This document shows, in pieces, positions 1 through 7,136 of a DNA stretch of 25,384 nt (position 1 is its first letter; each line of letters begins with the position of its first letter). The notes beneath the pieces were generated by a model. It was given only the letters and a program-made list of their open reading frames with translations. It did not search any database and was not told where the DNA came from. The position numbers and the translations under genes are program-made. The stretch is from an uncultured Selenomonadales bacterium (GTDB lineage: Bacteria > Bacillota > Negativicutes > Selenomonadales > Selenomonadaceae): contig CALEPR010000063.1 in NCBI GenBank assembly GCA_937910665.1, positions 1 through 25,384 of the forward strand, written 5' to 3'.

Positions 1-1039
1 TTAAAATTATTAAAGTTTCATCATTATTTGATAAATTATGTACTAAAAAAGCTATAACTAATTCTTGTAATTTGGAATTATATTTGTAGTTAAATAAATT
101 ATCAATATAAGGTTTTATTTCTTCGGGGAGAAAATTAGAGAAAAGTCTTCTTCCTCCGAATTTTTCAAACCAAGGATGTTTCAAAGCTTCTTTAGCCGAG
201 AGTCTTTTAGTAATATCTTTTTCCAATAATTTACTTACCAAATCTTTAACTTCATCTGAGTGTTCAACAAACCTAGTATCATTTTTATTGTATTTTCCAA
301 TTCTAATTCTTCTAATAATATCATCATCCGTTTTTCCATCAAAAGGAGCCGAACCAACCAGTGTCATATAAAGTATGACTCCAATACTCCACGTATCGCA
401 TTTTTCATTATATCTTTGATTTAATACTTCTGGCGCAATATAATAAGAACTTCCGATGACAGCTTTTTCTACCCTGTTTTTTTCGAAAATTTTAGCAGTG
501 CCGAAATCTATTATTTTAACCCAGAAATATTCTTCACCGGTTATTATATCTTTTTCGATTTCTGATACCATTATATTTTCGAGTTTTAAATCCCGATGTA
601 AAATTTTTTTTTCGTGAAGATAAACTAAACCAGAGAAAACTTGATAAAATAATACTGATAATTGTTGTTCTTGATATTCGTTTTTTATATAAGAAAATAA
701 TTCACCTTTTTTACAATATTCTGTAACGATATAATAATTCAAAGGAGAGTCGAAAAATTCGTATATTTTTACTATATTCGGATGACTCAATGTTTTTAAG
801 ATATTTATTTCATTTTGGATTTCCATATCGTCTATCATATTATCCTGTACTTTTTCTATTATTTTTATTGCTACAATATTATCAGTAACTGTATTTCGTG
901 CCATATATACTGTTCCATAAGAACCACTACCTAAATCTTTTAATTTTTTATAATATATATCGGGGTTGCCGACGTTTTTACTTATTAAAGTTTCGTACAT
1001 TACTGGTATTTTCTTTTCCATCATATGCAATTTTTCCAT
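1..1039 (-). CDS. Calcium-dependent protein kinase-like Ser/Thr kinase, eukaryotic type, C-terminus cut by window edge
   Basis: A 346-residue open frame without stop runs off the window at base 1. Visible kinase motifs: glycine loop LGSGSYGTVY (about residues 36-45), ATP-binding lysine in VAIK (K59), catalytic HRDLKLENIM (from 148), DFG (178-180), APE (202-204), DTWSIGVILY (215-224), and the closing KRLSAKEALKHPWF. The tail LQELVIAFLVHNLSNNDE resembles the junction that follows the kinase domain in calcium-dependent protein kinases of plants, apicomplexans and ciliates, where EF-hands would come next, outside the window. Bacterial Hanks-type kinases normally lack this HPWF-plus-junction layout. 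Glutamine is written CAA/CAG and no TAA or TAG interrupts the frame, so no alternative ciliate code is needed here. The start is the ATG at 1039; an in-frame stop lies at 1055-1057. Very AT-rich. Probably protist DNA joined to bacterial DNA. Kinase identity is near certain; the CDPK class is likely. Confidence 0.88.
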   Translation of the reverse strand, partial: MEKLHMMEKKIPVMYETLISKNVGNPDIYYKKLKDLGSGSYGTVYMARNTVTDNIVAIKIIEKVQDNMIDDMEIQNEINILKTLSHPNIVKIYEFFDSPLNYYIVTEYCKKGELFSYIKNEYQEQQLSVLFYQVFSGLVYLHEKKILHRDLKLENIMVSEIEKDIITGEEYFWVKIIDFGTAKIFEKNRVEKAVIGSSYYIAPEVLNQRYNEKCDTWSIGVILYMTLVGSAPFDGKTDDDIIRRIRIGKYNKNDTRFVEHSDEVKDLVSKLLEKDITKRLSAKEALKHPWFEKFGGRRLFSNFLPEEIKPYIDNLFNYKYNSKLQELVIAFLVHNLSNNDETLIIL

Positions 1040-1084
1040 TTCTCCGAAGATTGATTATCTTTGTCCATCAAAGCATTGAGCACT
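1040..1084. other. Probable boundary between protist-like and Bacteroidota-like DNA
   Basis: Base composition changes abruptly here, from an AT-rich eukaryote-type kinase frame on the minus strand to a more GC-rich bacterial gene on the plus strand. Only 45 bp separate the two start codons. I see no repeat, transposon end or integrase that would explain a natural joint. The exact joint cannot be placed from the sequence alone. Confidence 0.55.
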
Positions 1085-1408
1085 ATGGCAGAGCGATTTG
1101 ATCTTCCCGGCGGCGGCGTTGGTTATTCCGTCGATTTAACAGATAAACTCGACCAGATGAAGAGAAAGGTCGTGTTTGACCAGTATGCAGAAAAGGTCGT
1201 GCGCTATCAGCGTTTTGTAAAACCTTCTATTTCCGAGTCAATGGCCAAGGGCATCCTGGAACTGTGTGCAGCCATGATTTACAATGACAACCCCTCAGAT
1301 GAGGAAATGGATGAGTTTGCTGAGAAGACTGCCAAGAAGTGGGGTGTAGACTGCGAGGAACTCTGCTCTGAATTTTTCGAGTTCAGCGATTACGTTCACG
1401 GAGATTAA
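1085..1408 (+). CDS. Hypothetical protein, 107 residues
   Basis: I do not recognise this protein. It is acidic and probably mostly helical, starts MAERFDLPGGGVGYSVDLTD, and has no signal peptide or membrane segment. The ATG at 1085 is preferred over an upstream in-frame TTG at 1061 because the latter lies in the suspected boundary; an in-frame stop at 1052-1054 limits the frame. No Shine-Dalgarno sequence is visible, as is common in Bacteroidota. Base composition matches the genes at 1519-4715 and not the kinase. It converges on the WYL regulator gene across a 110-bp gap. Its 5' end could have been altered if the sequence was joined here. Confidence 0.6.
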   Translation: MAERFDLPGGGVGYSVDLTDKLDQMKRKVVFDQYAEKVVRYQRFVKPSISESMAKGILELCAAMIYNDNPSDEEMDEFAEKTAKKWGVDCEELCSEFFEFSDYVHGD

Positions 1409-1413
1409 TGCGT

Positions 1414-1505
1414 TTTCCCATCCCAAACGTCAAAGAAACAGGTGAAACGCTTGGGATGCGGTGAGACGGGATTTCACATTTCCCTCTTTGTTGTGGGATG
1501 GGAAA
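1414..1505. repeat. Inverted repeat between convergent genes
   Basis: TTTCCCATCCCA at 1414-1425 is the exact reverse complement of TGGGATGGGAAA at 1494-1505, with a 68-bp loop that contains a shorter GTGAAA/TTTCAC pair (1443-1448 and 1472-1477). It fills the gap between the convergent genes ending at 1408 and 1519 and may act as a bidirectional terminator or mRNA 3' end structure. There is no T-tract typical of intrinsic terminators. Confidence 0.4.
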
Positions 1506-1518
1506 TGCAGGACGGGCG

Positions 1519-2424
1519 TTATTCCGTAAGGGGAACGTATTTCCGGACATAGTCCTGGATGTAGTGACTCAACTCCGGGGAATCTATCACTTTGATGTCT
1601 GCGGCCAGTCCGATGACGAATCGGCCTACACCTTCGAGGCAGGTGACGGTGGTGTCGAGGAGCCAGGTTTTGCCGTCTTTTTTGAGGTCCTTCTCGGCCA
1701 AGGGGAATTCCTCTACGAGGAGGGCTTTGGCGCGGGTGTTGAGCTGGAGTTTGACGGGGATGGCACCTTCGCCGGACATCCGGAACACATCGACCTGGAG
1801 GCGGCGATGGTCTGATTCGTGCCGCCACGGGTCTGGAAGAATCTCAACCTCATCGATACGGGCGACTTTGAACACGCGGTTCTGTCCTGCCTCAACATCC
1901 CAAGCCCAGACATCTATCATTTCGGAGGTGAAGTCGAAGGGCTCCACGATGCGGTCGCGGGTGACATTGCTGTGGCCGGAGGAATAATTCCGGAGGACCG
2001 CCTGCCGCTTCCCGTCCCGAGCCGCCACCAGAGCCTCGATATTGGGGGCGTTGTTGCATCGTTCCGTATAATTGGCAATGCTGGTGCAGTCGTAGACGCT
2101 GAGAAGTTTCCGCTTGAGGTCTTTCTTGAGGGTATTGGTGACAGACAGGTTCTCAATCATATTGTTGAGAATATAGGCCTCCTCCTCGGTGAAGTAGATG
2201 AACTTGGCAAGATTCGGAAACGTCGAGGACATCTTCCCCATCTGGTACACATTGCCATAGAGCTTGCCCACCACCAGCCCCGCCTCCCTGAGCGTGTCAA
2301 TGTAGCGGTATATCGAGCGCGTCGTGGTCCCCATCTTCGCCGCCAAATCCTCGATGGTCAGGGTTGTATTCCCCGTGAGCATCTTCGTCAGGCGCAGGAG
2401 TTTGACTATCTTGGTCTGGTCCAT
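1519..2424 (-). CDS. WYL-domain transcriptional regulator with N-terminal winged helix
   Basis: The 301-residue protein starts with an HTH_11-type helix-turn-helix (about residues 5-60: LTIEDLAAKMGTTTRSIYRY then IDTLREAGLVV), followed by a linker and a WYL-like region (about 155-245) with VEPFDFTSEMIDVWAWD, where the eponymous W-Y-L motif is degenerate, and a C-terminal extension domain. Such proteins bind DNA and are thought to sense nucleic-acid ligands; they often accompany phage-defence loci, BrxR-type repressors being an example. It is the last gene of a minus-strand run, 34 bp after the 200-residue gene and just beyond the ATPase fragment, so it may control that cassette. Start at ATG 2424, with AAGGA a few bases upstream. 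Confidence 0.85.
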   Translation of the reverse strand: MDQTKIVKLLRLTKMLTGNTTLTIEDLAAKMGTTTRSIYRYIDTLREAGLVVGKLYGNVYQMGKMSSTFPNLAKFIYFTEEEAYILNNMIENLSVTNTLKKDLKRKLLSVYDCTSIANYTERCNNAPNIEALVAARDGKRQAVLRNYSSGHSNVTRDRIVEPFDFTSEMIDVWAWDVEAGQNRVFKVARIDEVEILPDPWRHESDHRRLQVDVFRMSGEGAIPVKLQLNTRAKALLVEEFPLAEKDLKKDGKTWLLDTTVTCLEGVGRFVIGLAADIKVIDSPELSHYIQDYVRKYVPLTE

Positions 2425-2458
2425 GTCCTTAATAATTCAAGACGTTGCCAATGATAAA

Positions 2459-3061
2459 TTAGTCCAAAGGCTCAGGTTCGTTATCATTATCTGAACCATG
2501 TACCTCTGTATCCTCCGGTGCGGTCAGCTGACGGAAAATATCCAAGAATGCACTATTATTGTAGAAATATGTCTCATCTTCTTGAATCTTCTCCTCCATT
2601 ACAGATAGTCCGTAGTTAATATACTCTTCCATTGTGGACATCAAGAGGTTAACGGTCTCATTGAGCGTTCTATTCCCTTTTTCAAGTTCTAGCCAATCAA
2701 TTTCAGGGGTCTTTGATACCAAGGCGATAAACATATATTCGCGCAACCTCGGATATGCCTTTCTTCCTTTTCGTGACTCAATATTCCCCCAGTACTGTAT
2801 GGGTTGCCCTAAATCTTTGATACCGGAGTCCTTACTTAAAGGTAAACGTTTATTGCTGTATAGGCCAATGAAAAAAGCCATAATCAACGCCTCATAACCA
2901 GCGCCGAGGACTTTGCCTTTTGCATCGGATGCTTCATTTGTACCCTTGCCAAAGTCAGTTAAGGGCTTAATGATGCTTTCCTCGAAATGCTTTTCGTATG
3001 ATGGGTTCTTCTTCCCCCATGATTCGAATGCCGATACTATTGGATTGTATGTGTATGCCAT
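2459..3061 (-). CDS. Unknown 200-residue protein in ATPase cassette, possibly DndE-like
   Basis: A soluble protein without signal or membrane segment. The central part reads ALIMAFFIGLYSNKRLPLSK, followed by DSGIKDLGQPI and later a helix around MEEYINYGLSVMEE. That succession (helical segment, basic-hydrophobic stretch, a 'GIKDLGQ'-like turn, closing helix) recalls small DndE proteins of DNA phosphorothioation operons, which also follow dndD. This is only a by-eye resemblance and the protein is longer than typical DndE (about 110-130 residues). The gene begins 6 bp after the stop of the SMC-like ATPase, so the two are surely cotranscribed. No Shine-Dalgarno sequence precedes the ATG, in keeping with a Bacteroidota origin. 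The C-terminal tail is acidic (SDNDNEPEPLD). Confidence 0.7.
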   Translation of the reverse strand: MAYTYNPIVSAFESWGKKNPSYEKHFEESIIKPLTDFGKGTNEASDAKGKVLGAGYEALIMAFFIGLYSNKRLPLSKDSGIKDLGQPIQYWGNIESRKGRKAYPRLREYMFIALVSKTPEIDWLELEKGNRTLNETVNLLMSTMEEYINYGLSVMEEKIQEDETYFYNNSAFLDIFRQLTAPEDTEVHGSDNDNEPEPLD

Positions 3062-3067
3062 GGCGAA

Positions 3068-4718
3068 TTAAATGTCTTCAATAACGGTTTGAATAGTTGA
3101 AAGGTCTTCTTCTACAAAAGGTCGCTTGAGTTTCAAACGATATTTCCTGGCGTTGATTTTTTCTATCTTGGGCTTATCTAATAGAGATTCTCCAAGAGAG
3201 TTTTCTTGCTCGGTCAGGAAACTCTTGGTGACAATAATGGTCTGCTTTTGGATGTCGCCAATGACGCTGAAAAAATCTCCTTCCTTTGAACCTGTGAATG
3301 AGGATGTAGGGGCATCAAAAATTAGAGGATAGTCATTCTCATGCTTAATAGTTGTGAGTTTTGCAACGGCAAAAAGTAAAGACATGTACATGGTGGTCTT
3401 AAGAGCCGTATTTGGATTATACACTCTCGTACCGTCAACATCAACAAGAATAATCTCAGCAGAGTCATCTGGTTTCTCAACAATTCGTGCAGTACCTCTA
3501 AAGTCACCTTTATTCAATTCGGCAAGATACTCATTAGCAGCGTTCTCTAACTGATTCAAGAATTCTCTCTTATTTGTCTGTTTTGCCGCAGTAAAAGCAT
3601 TAAGAATCTTTAGGATAGCCTGACTGCTTCTGGCATACATAGCCGCAGAGGACTCTTCTGATATCTTGGAGTATTCTTCTCGGTATTTTGCCAATGTCGT
3701 TTCATGTTGGCCAATTTGAGTGCTCAAGAATTCCGAACTTCTCTCCGCCTGCATACGGCCGCTCCACCACTCTGAGATTTCATAATATGCAGATACGAGT
3801 TGGTCTTCCGTAAGACCTTCAGTCTGAGCGAGTATCTTCTTCTTGCTTTCTTCTTCCCTTTCGATATTAGCAGAAATCTTATCAATTTGCGAATGCTTCT
3901 CGAAATTAAAGAAAATAGCCTTTGTAATATACCCGTCTAGATTTGTCAGGAAACGCATATTATTATGCATGGTGTTGTACATCCTATTAAGTTCCCCGAT
4001 ATAGTCATTCTTAAAGAGAGGTTCGACTTCCTCTTCATCCTCAACTGTTTTTTTGGAAGCCAAAAAAGCGTCAAGACGGGCTTGCATGAAAGCGTACTCT
4101 GGTGTCCCTTTATGGGCAGGACGACCACATACTTTACATATCTCGTCGTTCAGCATTTCCCGCATAGTGTTCTCATCCGGAACATTAATAGCAAGAGGGA
4201 CATGTCCGTCTACTAATTCTTGCTGAATGGTCTTTGCAAGTTTCTTTGCACCAATCTCTTGATCGTATTTACTTTGCTGGCCGCGTTTGGATTTCTCCAG
4301 TTTAGCAACAATTTGTCTAAACTCTTCTGCAATGGGAAGGAATCCCATCAGTATCCACATTTCATCCAGCAGACGGAAATTGTATTCCTCCTTAATCTCT
4401 CCTTGAGCTTGTTTCAGCTGTTCTTTAAGAGTGGCGAGTCGATCGTTCGTGCTATGAAGAAGGGATGATGCTTCCTTATTCTGCTCCAAGTTTTCGAGCA
4501 GAGACTGGAAGTTTGCGGCCTCTGTTTGCTTGACTTTAAGATCGGACTTGAGTTCTCTAAGCTTCTCCTCCTCGGACTTGATAAGCCCTCTTAATCTTGT
4601 AGCCTCTCGTGTGTTTTTCCGATCCGAACTCATAGCATTGTCTGTAGCCTTCTCGGACAAAGCCTTTGCTCGCTCCATAAAACTCAAGTATGGATCAAAA
4701 TTCCTTACCTGACTAAAA
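3068..4718 (-). CDS. SMC/Rad50/DndD-like ATPase, C-terminal part only (5' end lost at a sequence joint)
   Basis: About 550 residues remain. The order is coiled coil (about the first 110 residues), a globular stretch, a CxxC zinc-hook-like motif NDEICKVCGRPAHKG near the middle, more coiled coil, then a C-terminal ATPase half with a signature-like region (NPNTALKTTMYMSLLFAVAK) and Walker B YPLIFDAPTSSF, followed by QKQTIIVTKSF. The N-terminal ATPase half with Walker A is absent: the frame stays open past the usable start codons until it meets galE sequence near 4715-4740. Full-length relatives (DndD, Rad50-like defence ATPases) have both halves and form dimers that act on DNA. It heads the cassette with the 200-residue gene and the WYL regulator. 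An internal TTG at 4687 could start a shortened product, but truncation is far more likely. Confidence 0.8.
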
Positions 4719-4742
4719 GTCTCTACAAGATATTTTAATGCT
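4710..4742. other. Sharp joint between SMC-like ATPase gene and galE
   Basis: Reading leftwards (minus strand), the ATPase frame is open through this point with no start. Reading rightwards (plus strand), GalE begins in mid-protein at VSTRYFNAAGA with an in-frame stop at 4710-4712 just upstream. Two unrelated genes are thus both cut within about 30 bp, with a simultaneous shift in base composition. No direct repeat or insertion-sequence end is visible. Confidence 0.8.
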
Positions 4743-5219
4743 GCCGGAGCTGTCGAGGATGGTTCGATCGGCGAAGATCACAAATGTGAAACGCATCTGA
4801 TTCCGCTGATTTTGCAAGTGCCGCTCGGCAAGAGAGATCACATTACAATTTTCGGCGACGATTATCCTACGCCGGATGGAACTTGTTTGCGCGATTATAT
4901 TCACGTCATCGACTTGGCGGATGCACATATTTTGGCGTTAAATTATCTTCGCGACGGCGGCGAGTCAAATATTTTCAATCTCGGCAATGGTCAAGGTTTT
5001 TCTGTCAAGGAAATGATCGTCACGGCTGAAAAAGTTACAGGACAGAAAATTAAAACTGAAATTGGAAAACGCCGCGCAGGAGATCCTGCTCAACTTATCG
5101 CGTCGAGTGACAAGGCGAAGAAAATTTTGAAATGGAATCCTCAATTTGCCGACGTTGAAAAAGTTATCGCGACGTCTTGGACTTGGCACAAAAATCATCC
5201 CAACGGTTACAAAGATTGA
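4719..5219 (+). CDS. galE: UDP-glucose 4-epimerase, C-terminal half only
   Basis: The frame encodes the C-terminal half of GalE, which interconverts UDP-glucose and UDP-galactose in the Leloir pathway. Family landmarks are RYFNAAGA, IGEDH, ETHLIPLILQVPLGKRDHI, FGDDYPTPDGTCLRDYIHV, DLADAH and FNLGNGQGFSVKE. About 165 of the usual roughly 330 residues are present. The missing half contains the NAD-binding GxxGxxG motif and the catalytic Tyr-x3-Lys. No credible start codon exists, since the match to GalE begins immediately at the joint near 4715-4735, so the gene is truncated rather than restarted. An intrinsic terminator follows at 5244. Composition matches the rest of the right-hand part of the window. 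Confidence 0.93.
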   Translation, partial: VSTRYFNAAGAVEDGSIGEDHKCETHLIPLILQVPLGKRDHITIFGDDYPTPDGTCLRDYIHVIDLADAHILALNYLRDGGESNIFNLGNGQGFSVKEMIVTAEKVTGQKIKTEIGKRRAGDPAQLIASSDKAKKILKWNPQFADVEKVIATSWTWHKNHPNGYKD

Positions 5220-5243
5220 GATAAAAATAAAAAATTTTTACAG

Positions 5244-5264
5244 GCAGGGCGACCTGCTTTTTTT
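5244..5264 (+). terminator. Intrinsic terminator of galE
   Basis: GCAGG (5244-5248), loop GCGA, CCTGC (5253-5257), then seven T. A compact GC-rich hairpin 25 bp past the galE stop. Confidence 0.88.
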
Positions 5265-5373
5265 GCGTCCCCAAAAAATTTTTTCAAGAAAATTTTCTGC
5301 GAAAAAAAATCTCCGACAAATTTTTTTTGCCGAAGAAAATTTTTATTTTTTTTCAGAAATTTATGTGCGGATT

Positions 5374-5401
5374 TTCTGTCTGAGCGAGACAGAATTTTTT
5401 T
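5374..5401 (+). terminator. Second terminator-like hairpin downstream of galE
   Basis: TTCTGTCT (5374-5381) pairs perfectly with AGACAGAA (5387-5394) around a 5-base loop and is followed by seven T. It lies in the gap between convergent galE and the GH43 gene and is oriented for plus-strand transcripts. Confidence 0.65.
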
Positions 5402-5431
5402 ATTCAGTTCATGAGACTGAATAATTTTTTT
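5400..5431 (+). terminator. Third tandem terminator-like hairpin, next to the GH43 stop
   Basis: TTATTCAGT (5400-5408) pairs perfectly with ACTGAATAA (5416-5424) and is followed by seven T (5425-5431). It begins in the T-run of the preceding hairpin and reaches the stop codon of the minus-strand GH43 gene. On the minus strand it is followed by an A-run rather than a T-run, so it serves mainly plus-strand transcripts. Confidence 0.6.
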
Positions 5432-7025
5432 ATCTCAAAAATGCAAAAGTTTTGAAGTCGGCTTTGCCGCTGCCGTTAAATTTGAAATACAAGGCTTGAA
5501 CTCCTGACTTCGGCTTAACTGCAACATTGACAATTCCCCAGCTGTTCGACGACATATTTAATTTCAAACTTCCAATCGCTGCTCCGTCCAAACTTTGAGC
5601 AACTTCAACTGTACCTTTAAAATCTCCGCGCAGTTCAAGCTGAATATTTTTCACGTCCTTGAAGTCAAAATATTTGTATCCAACAATCGACTTGTCTTTA
5701 ATGTCGGTGATAAATTTGTGATTCATCTGCTCGGTTATGCGAATTTGAGTTTTCATGATCGGATCGCTGAAATCAATTTTATTCACGACTGTCGGATCGG
5801 TAAGGTGGCAAGCAATCGCCGAAGGATAACTTCCTGAAGAAATTAGCGGCGCACCATTCAAACCGCAACTTGTCATCTCGACTTGTGGAATACTTCCGTC
5901 AGCTTTAATTTCAATTTTCTCCGCGCAACCTTGACGTGAATATTCATTGCCGTCAGTTTCCTTGTGGTAGAAAATATAAAAATCATTTCCAATCTGTGCA
6001 ATTCCGCCGTGATTGTTGCTGAGCGAATAGACAGGATCGGTTCTGCCATTCAAGCCGATGTCGCCGTTAGAAATAATTGTTCCGCCATATTTAAAATCTT
6101 TGTCAGGATAATCGCTTGTCGCGTAGCAAAGTTCATGGCTCTTGTGACTGGAGTAAACGATATAATATTTGCCGCGAATTTTGCGAATCGAAGGAGCTTC
6201 AAAATATCCATGCCCTTCAAAGCCTGTGCCGGCAGTATGGTGTCCGCCGGGCAAAACTACTTTCGGCTCTTGCTTGACTGTAACCATATCTTTTTCAAGC
6301 TCGACGACCATTCCATTTTCGCCCCAGACAACTTTCATCATTCTGTCCCAATCTTCTTCAGGGAACATCGAGGCAACCATTTCTTTCGTGATAACTTTCG
6401 GCATTTCTTTTTCTGCTGCAGGAGCAAAACCATAATAAAGCCAAACTCTGCCGTCGTCGTCCACAAGAACTGCAGGATCGAAAGGAAAATATTTATCCAA
6501 AACTTTTCCGTCGGGATATTTTACATGACCATAAAATTTGAAAGGACCTTCCGGTTTGTCGCTGACAGCCACGCCGAACTCAGGATAGAAAGGAAAACAA
6601 TAATACAAATAATATCTGCCGTCCGCGCCACGAGCAACATCAGGAGCCCAAAGCTGTCTGTTGTCTTTCGGATTAGTTGGATCAGCGTCGCGCGGATAAC
6701 TTGTGCCTTCGCAAACCCAGTCATGCAAATTATTTATCGGCGCAGACCAAACTTCGTAAGGATGCGGACAATAAACTTTTGCATTCATTGCGTCGTGCGA
6801 GCCATAGATATAAATTCTGTCGCCCCAGACATGAGGCTCGCCGTCAGGAATGTAGACATTGAGCGGCAGGTAAGGATTGTAAACCTGCTCAATCAATTCG
6901 CCGCCGCCGACAAAATTAACTTCTGCCTCTGCAACTTTTTCACTCACGCCGATTTTGCCGACTGCCGCAGTTGCCGCCGCAATTCCTGCCATTTTCAAAA
7001 GGTCGCGCCTTGAAATGTTAGCCAT
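5430..7025 (-). CDS. Exported glycoside hydrolase family 43-type enzyme with Tat signal
   Basis: A 531-residue protein. The N-terminus MANISRRDLLKMAGIAAATA is a twin-arginine signal, so it is exported folded. The rest resembles GH43 five-bladed beta-propeller arabinosidases/xylosidases: YIPDGEPHVWGDRIYIYGSHD (probable base D61), WAPDV (126-130), FDPAVLVDDDGR (probable pKa-modulating D183) and FEAPSIRK (probable acid E276). Residues from about 420 form a beta-rich C-terminal domain that could bind carbohydrate (CBM6-like). It probably cleaves terminal arabinose or xylose from plant polysaccharide; the exact substrate cannot be read. The start is set by AGGAGG about 10 bases upstream of ATG 7025. 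It lies downstream of the porin gene on the same strand, beyond a terminator, so it needs its own promoter or read-through. Confidence 0.85.
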   Translation of the reverse strand: MANISRRDLLKMAGIAAATAAVGKIGVSEKVAEAEVNFVGGGELIEQVYNPYLPLNVYIPDGEPHVWGDRIYIYGSHDAMNAKVYCPHPYEVWSAPINNLHDWVCEGTSYPRDADPTNPKDNRQLWAPDVARGADGRYYLYYCFPFYPEFGVAVSDKPEGPFKFYGHVKYPDGKVLDKYFPFDPAVLVDDDGRVWLYYGFAPAAEKEMPKVITKEMVASMFPEEDWDRMMKVVWGENGMVVELEKDMVTVKQEPKVVLPGGHHTAGTGFEGHGYFEAPSIRKIRGKYYIVYSSHKSHELCYATSDYPDKDFKYGGTIISNGDIGLNGRTDPVYSLSNNHGGIAQIGNDFYIFYHKETDGNEYSRQGCAEKIEIKADGSIPQVEMTSCGLNGAPLISSGSYPSAIACHLTDPTVVNKIDFSDPIMKTQIRITEQMNHKFITDIKDKSIVGYKYFDFKDVKNIQLELRGDFKGTVEVAQSLDGAAIGSLKLNMSSNSWGIVNVAVKPKSGVQALYFKFNGSGKADFKTFAFLR

Positions 7026-7053
7026 TGAAAAAAACCTCCTAAAAAATTTTTAT

Positions 7054-7101
7054 AAAAAAAGTCGGGAAACAGAATCTTGCTGCGTAAAAATTCTGCCTCC
7101 C
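7054..7101 (-). terminator. Intrinsic terminator after the porin gene
   Basis: On the minus strand GGGAGGCAGAAT pairs with ATTCTGTTTCCC (12 pairs, two of them G-U) around a 14-base loop, then GAC and seven T. It sits 36 bp past the porin stop and about 30 bp before the GH43 start. Read-through would explain expression of GH43 at a lower level than the porin. Confidence 0.75.
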
Positions 7102-7136
7102 AATTTTTAAAATTTATTCAGCGTCAAATGTGTTTC

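Noticed and set aside
1..1039. Alternative genetic code (TAA/TAG as Gln) in the kinase
   Set aside because: No in-frame TAA, TAG or TGA occurs in the readable part, and Gln uses CAA/CAG, so there is no positive evidence.
1819..2454. 211-codon open frame antisense to the WYL regulator
   Set aside because: The minus strand encodes a recognisable HTH-WYL protein over the same bases; the antisense product has no recognisable features.
1..4742. Mobile element inserted into galE
   Set aside because: No integrase, transposase, terminal repeats or target duplication are visible, and the 5' half of galE is not on the other side within the window; a chimera explains more.
5146..5424. Short frame from the end of galE into the intergenic region
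   Set aside because: It runs through the galE terminator hairpins and low-complexity AT sequence; not a credible gene.
5964..7013. 349-codon open frame antisense to the GH43 gene
   Set aside because: It mirrors a gene with clear family motifs and a strong ribosome site; its own product matches nothing and has biased, low-plausibility composition.
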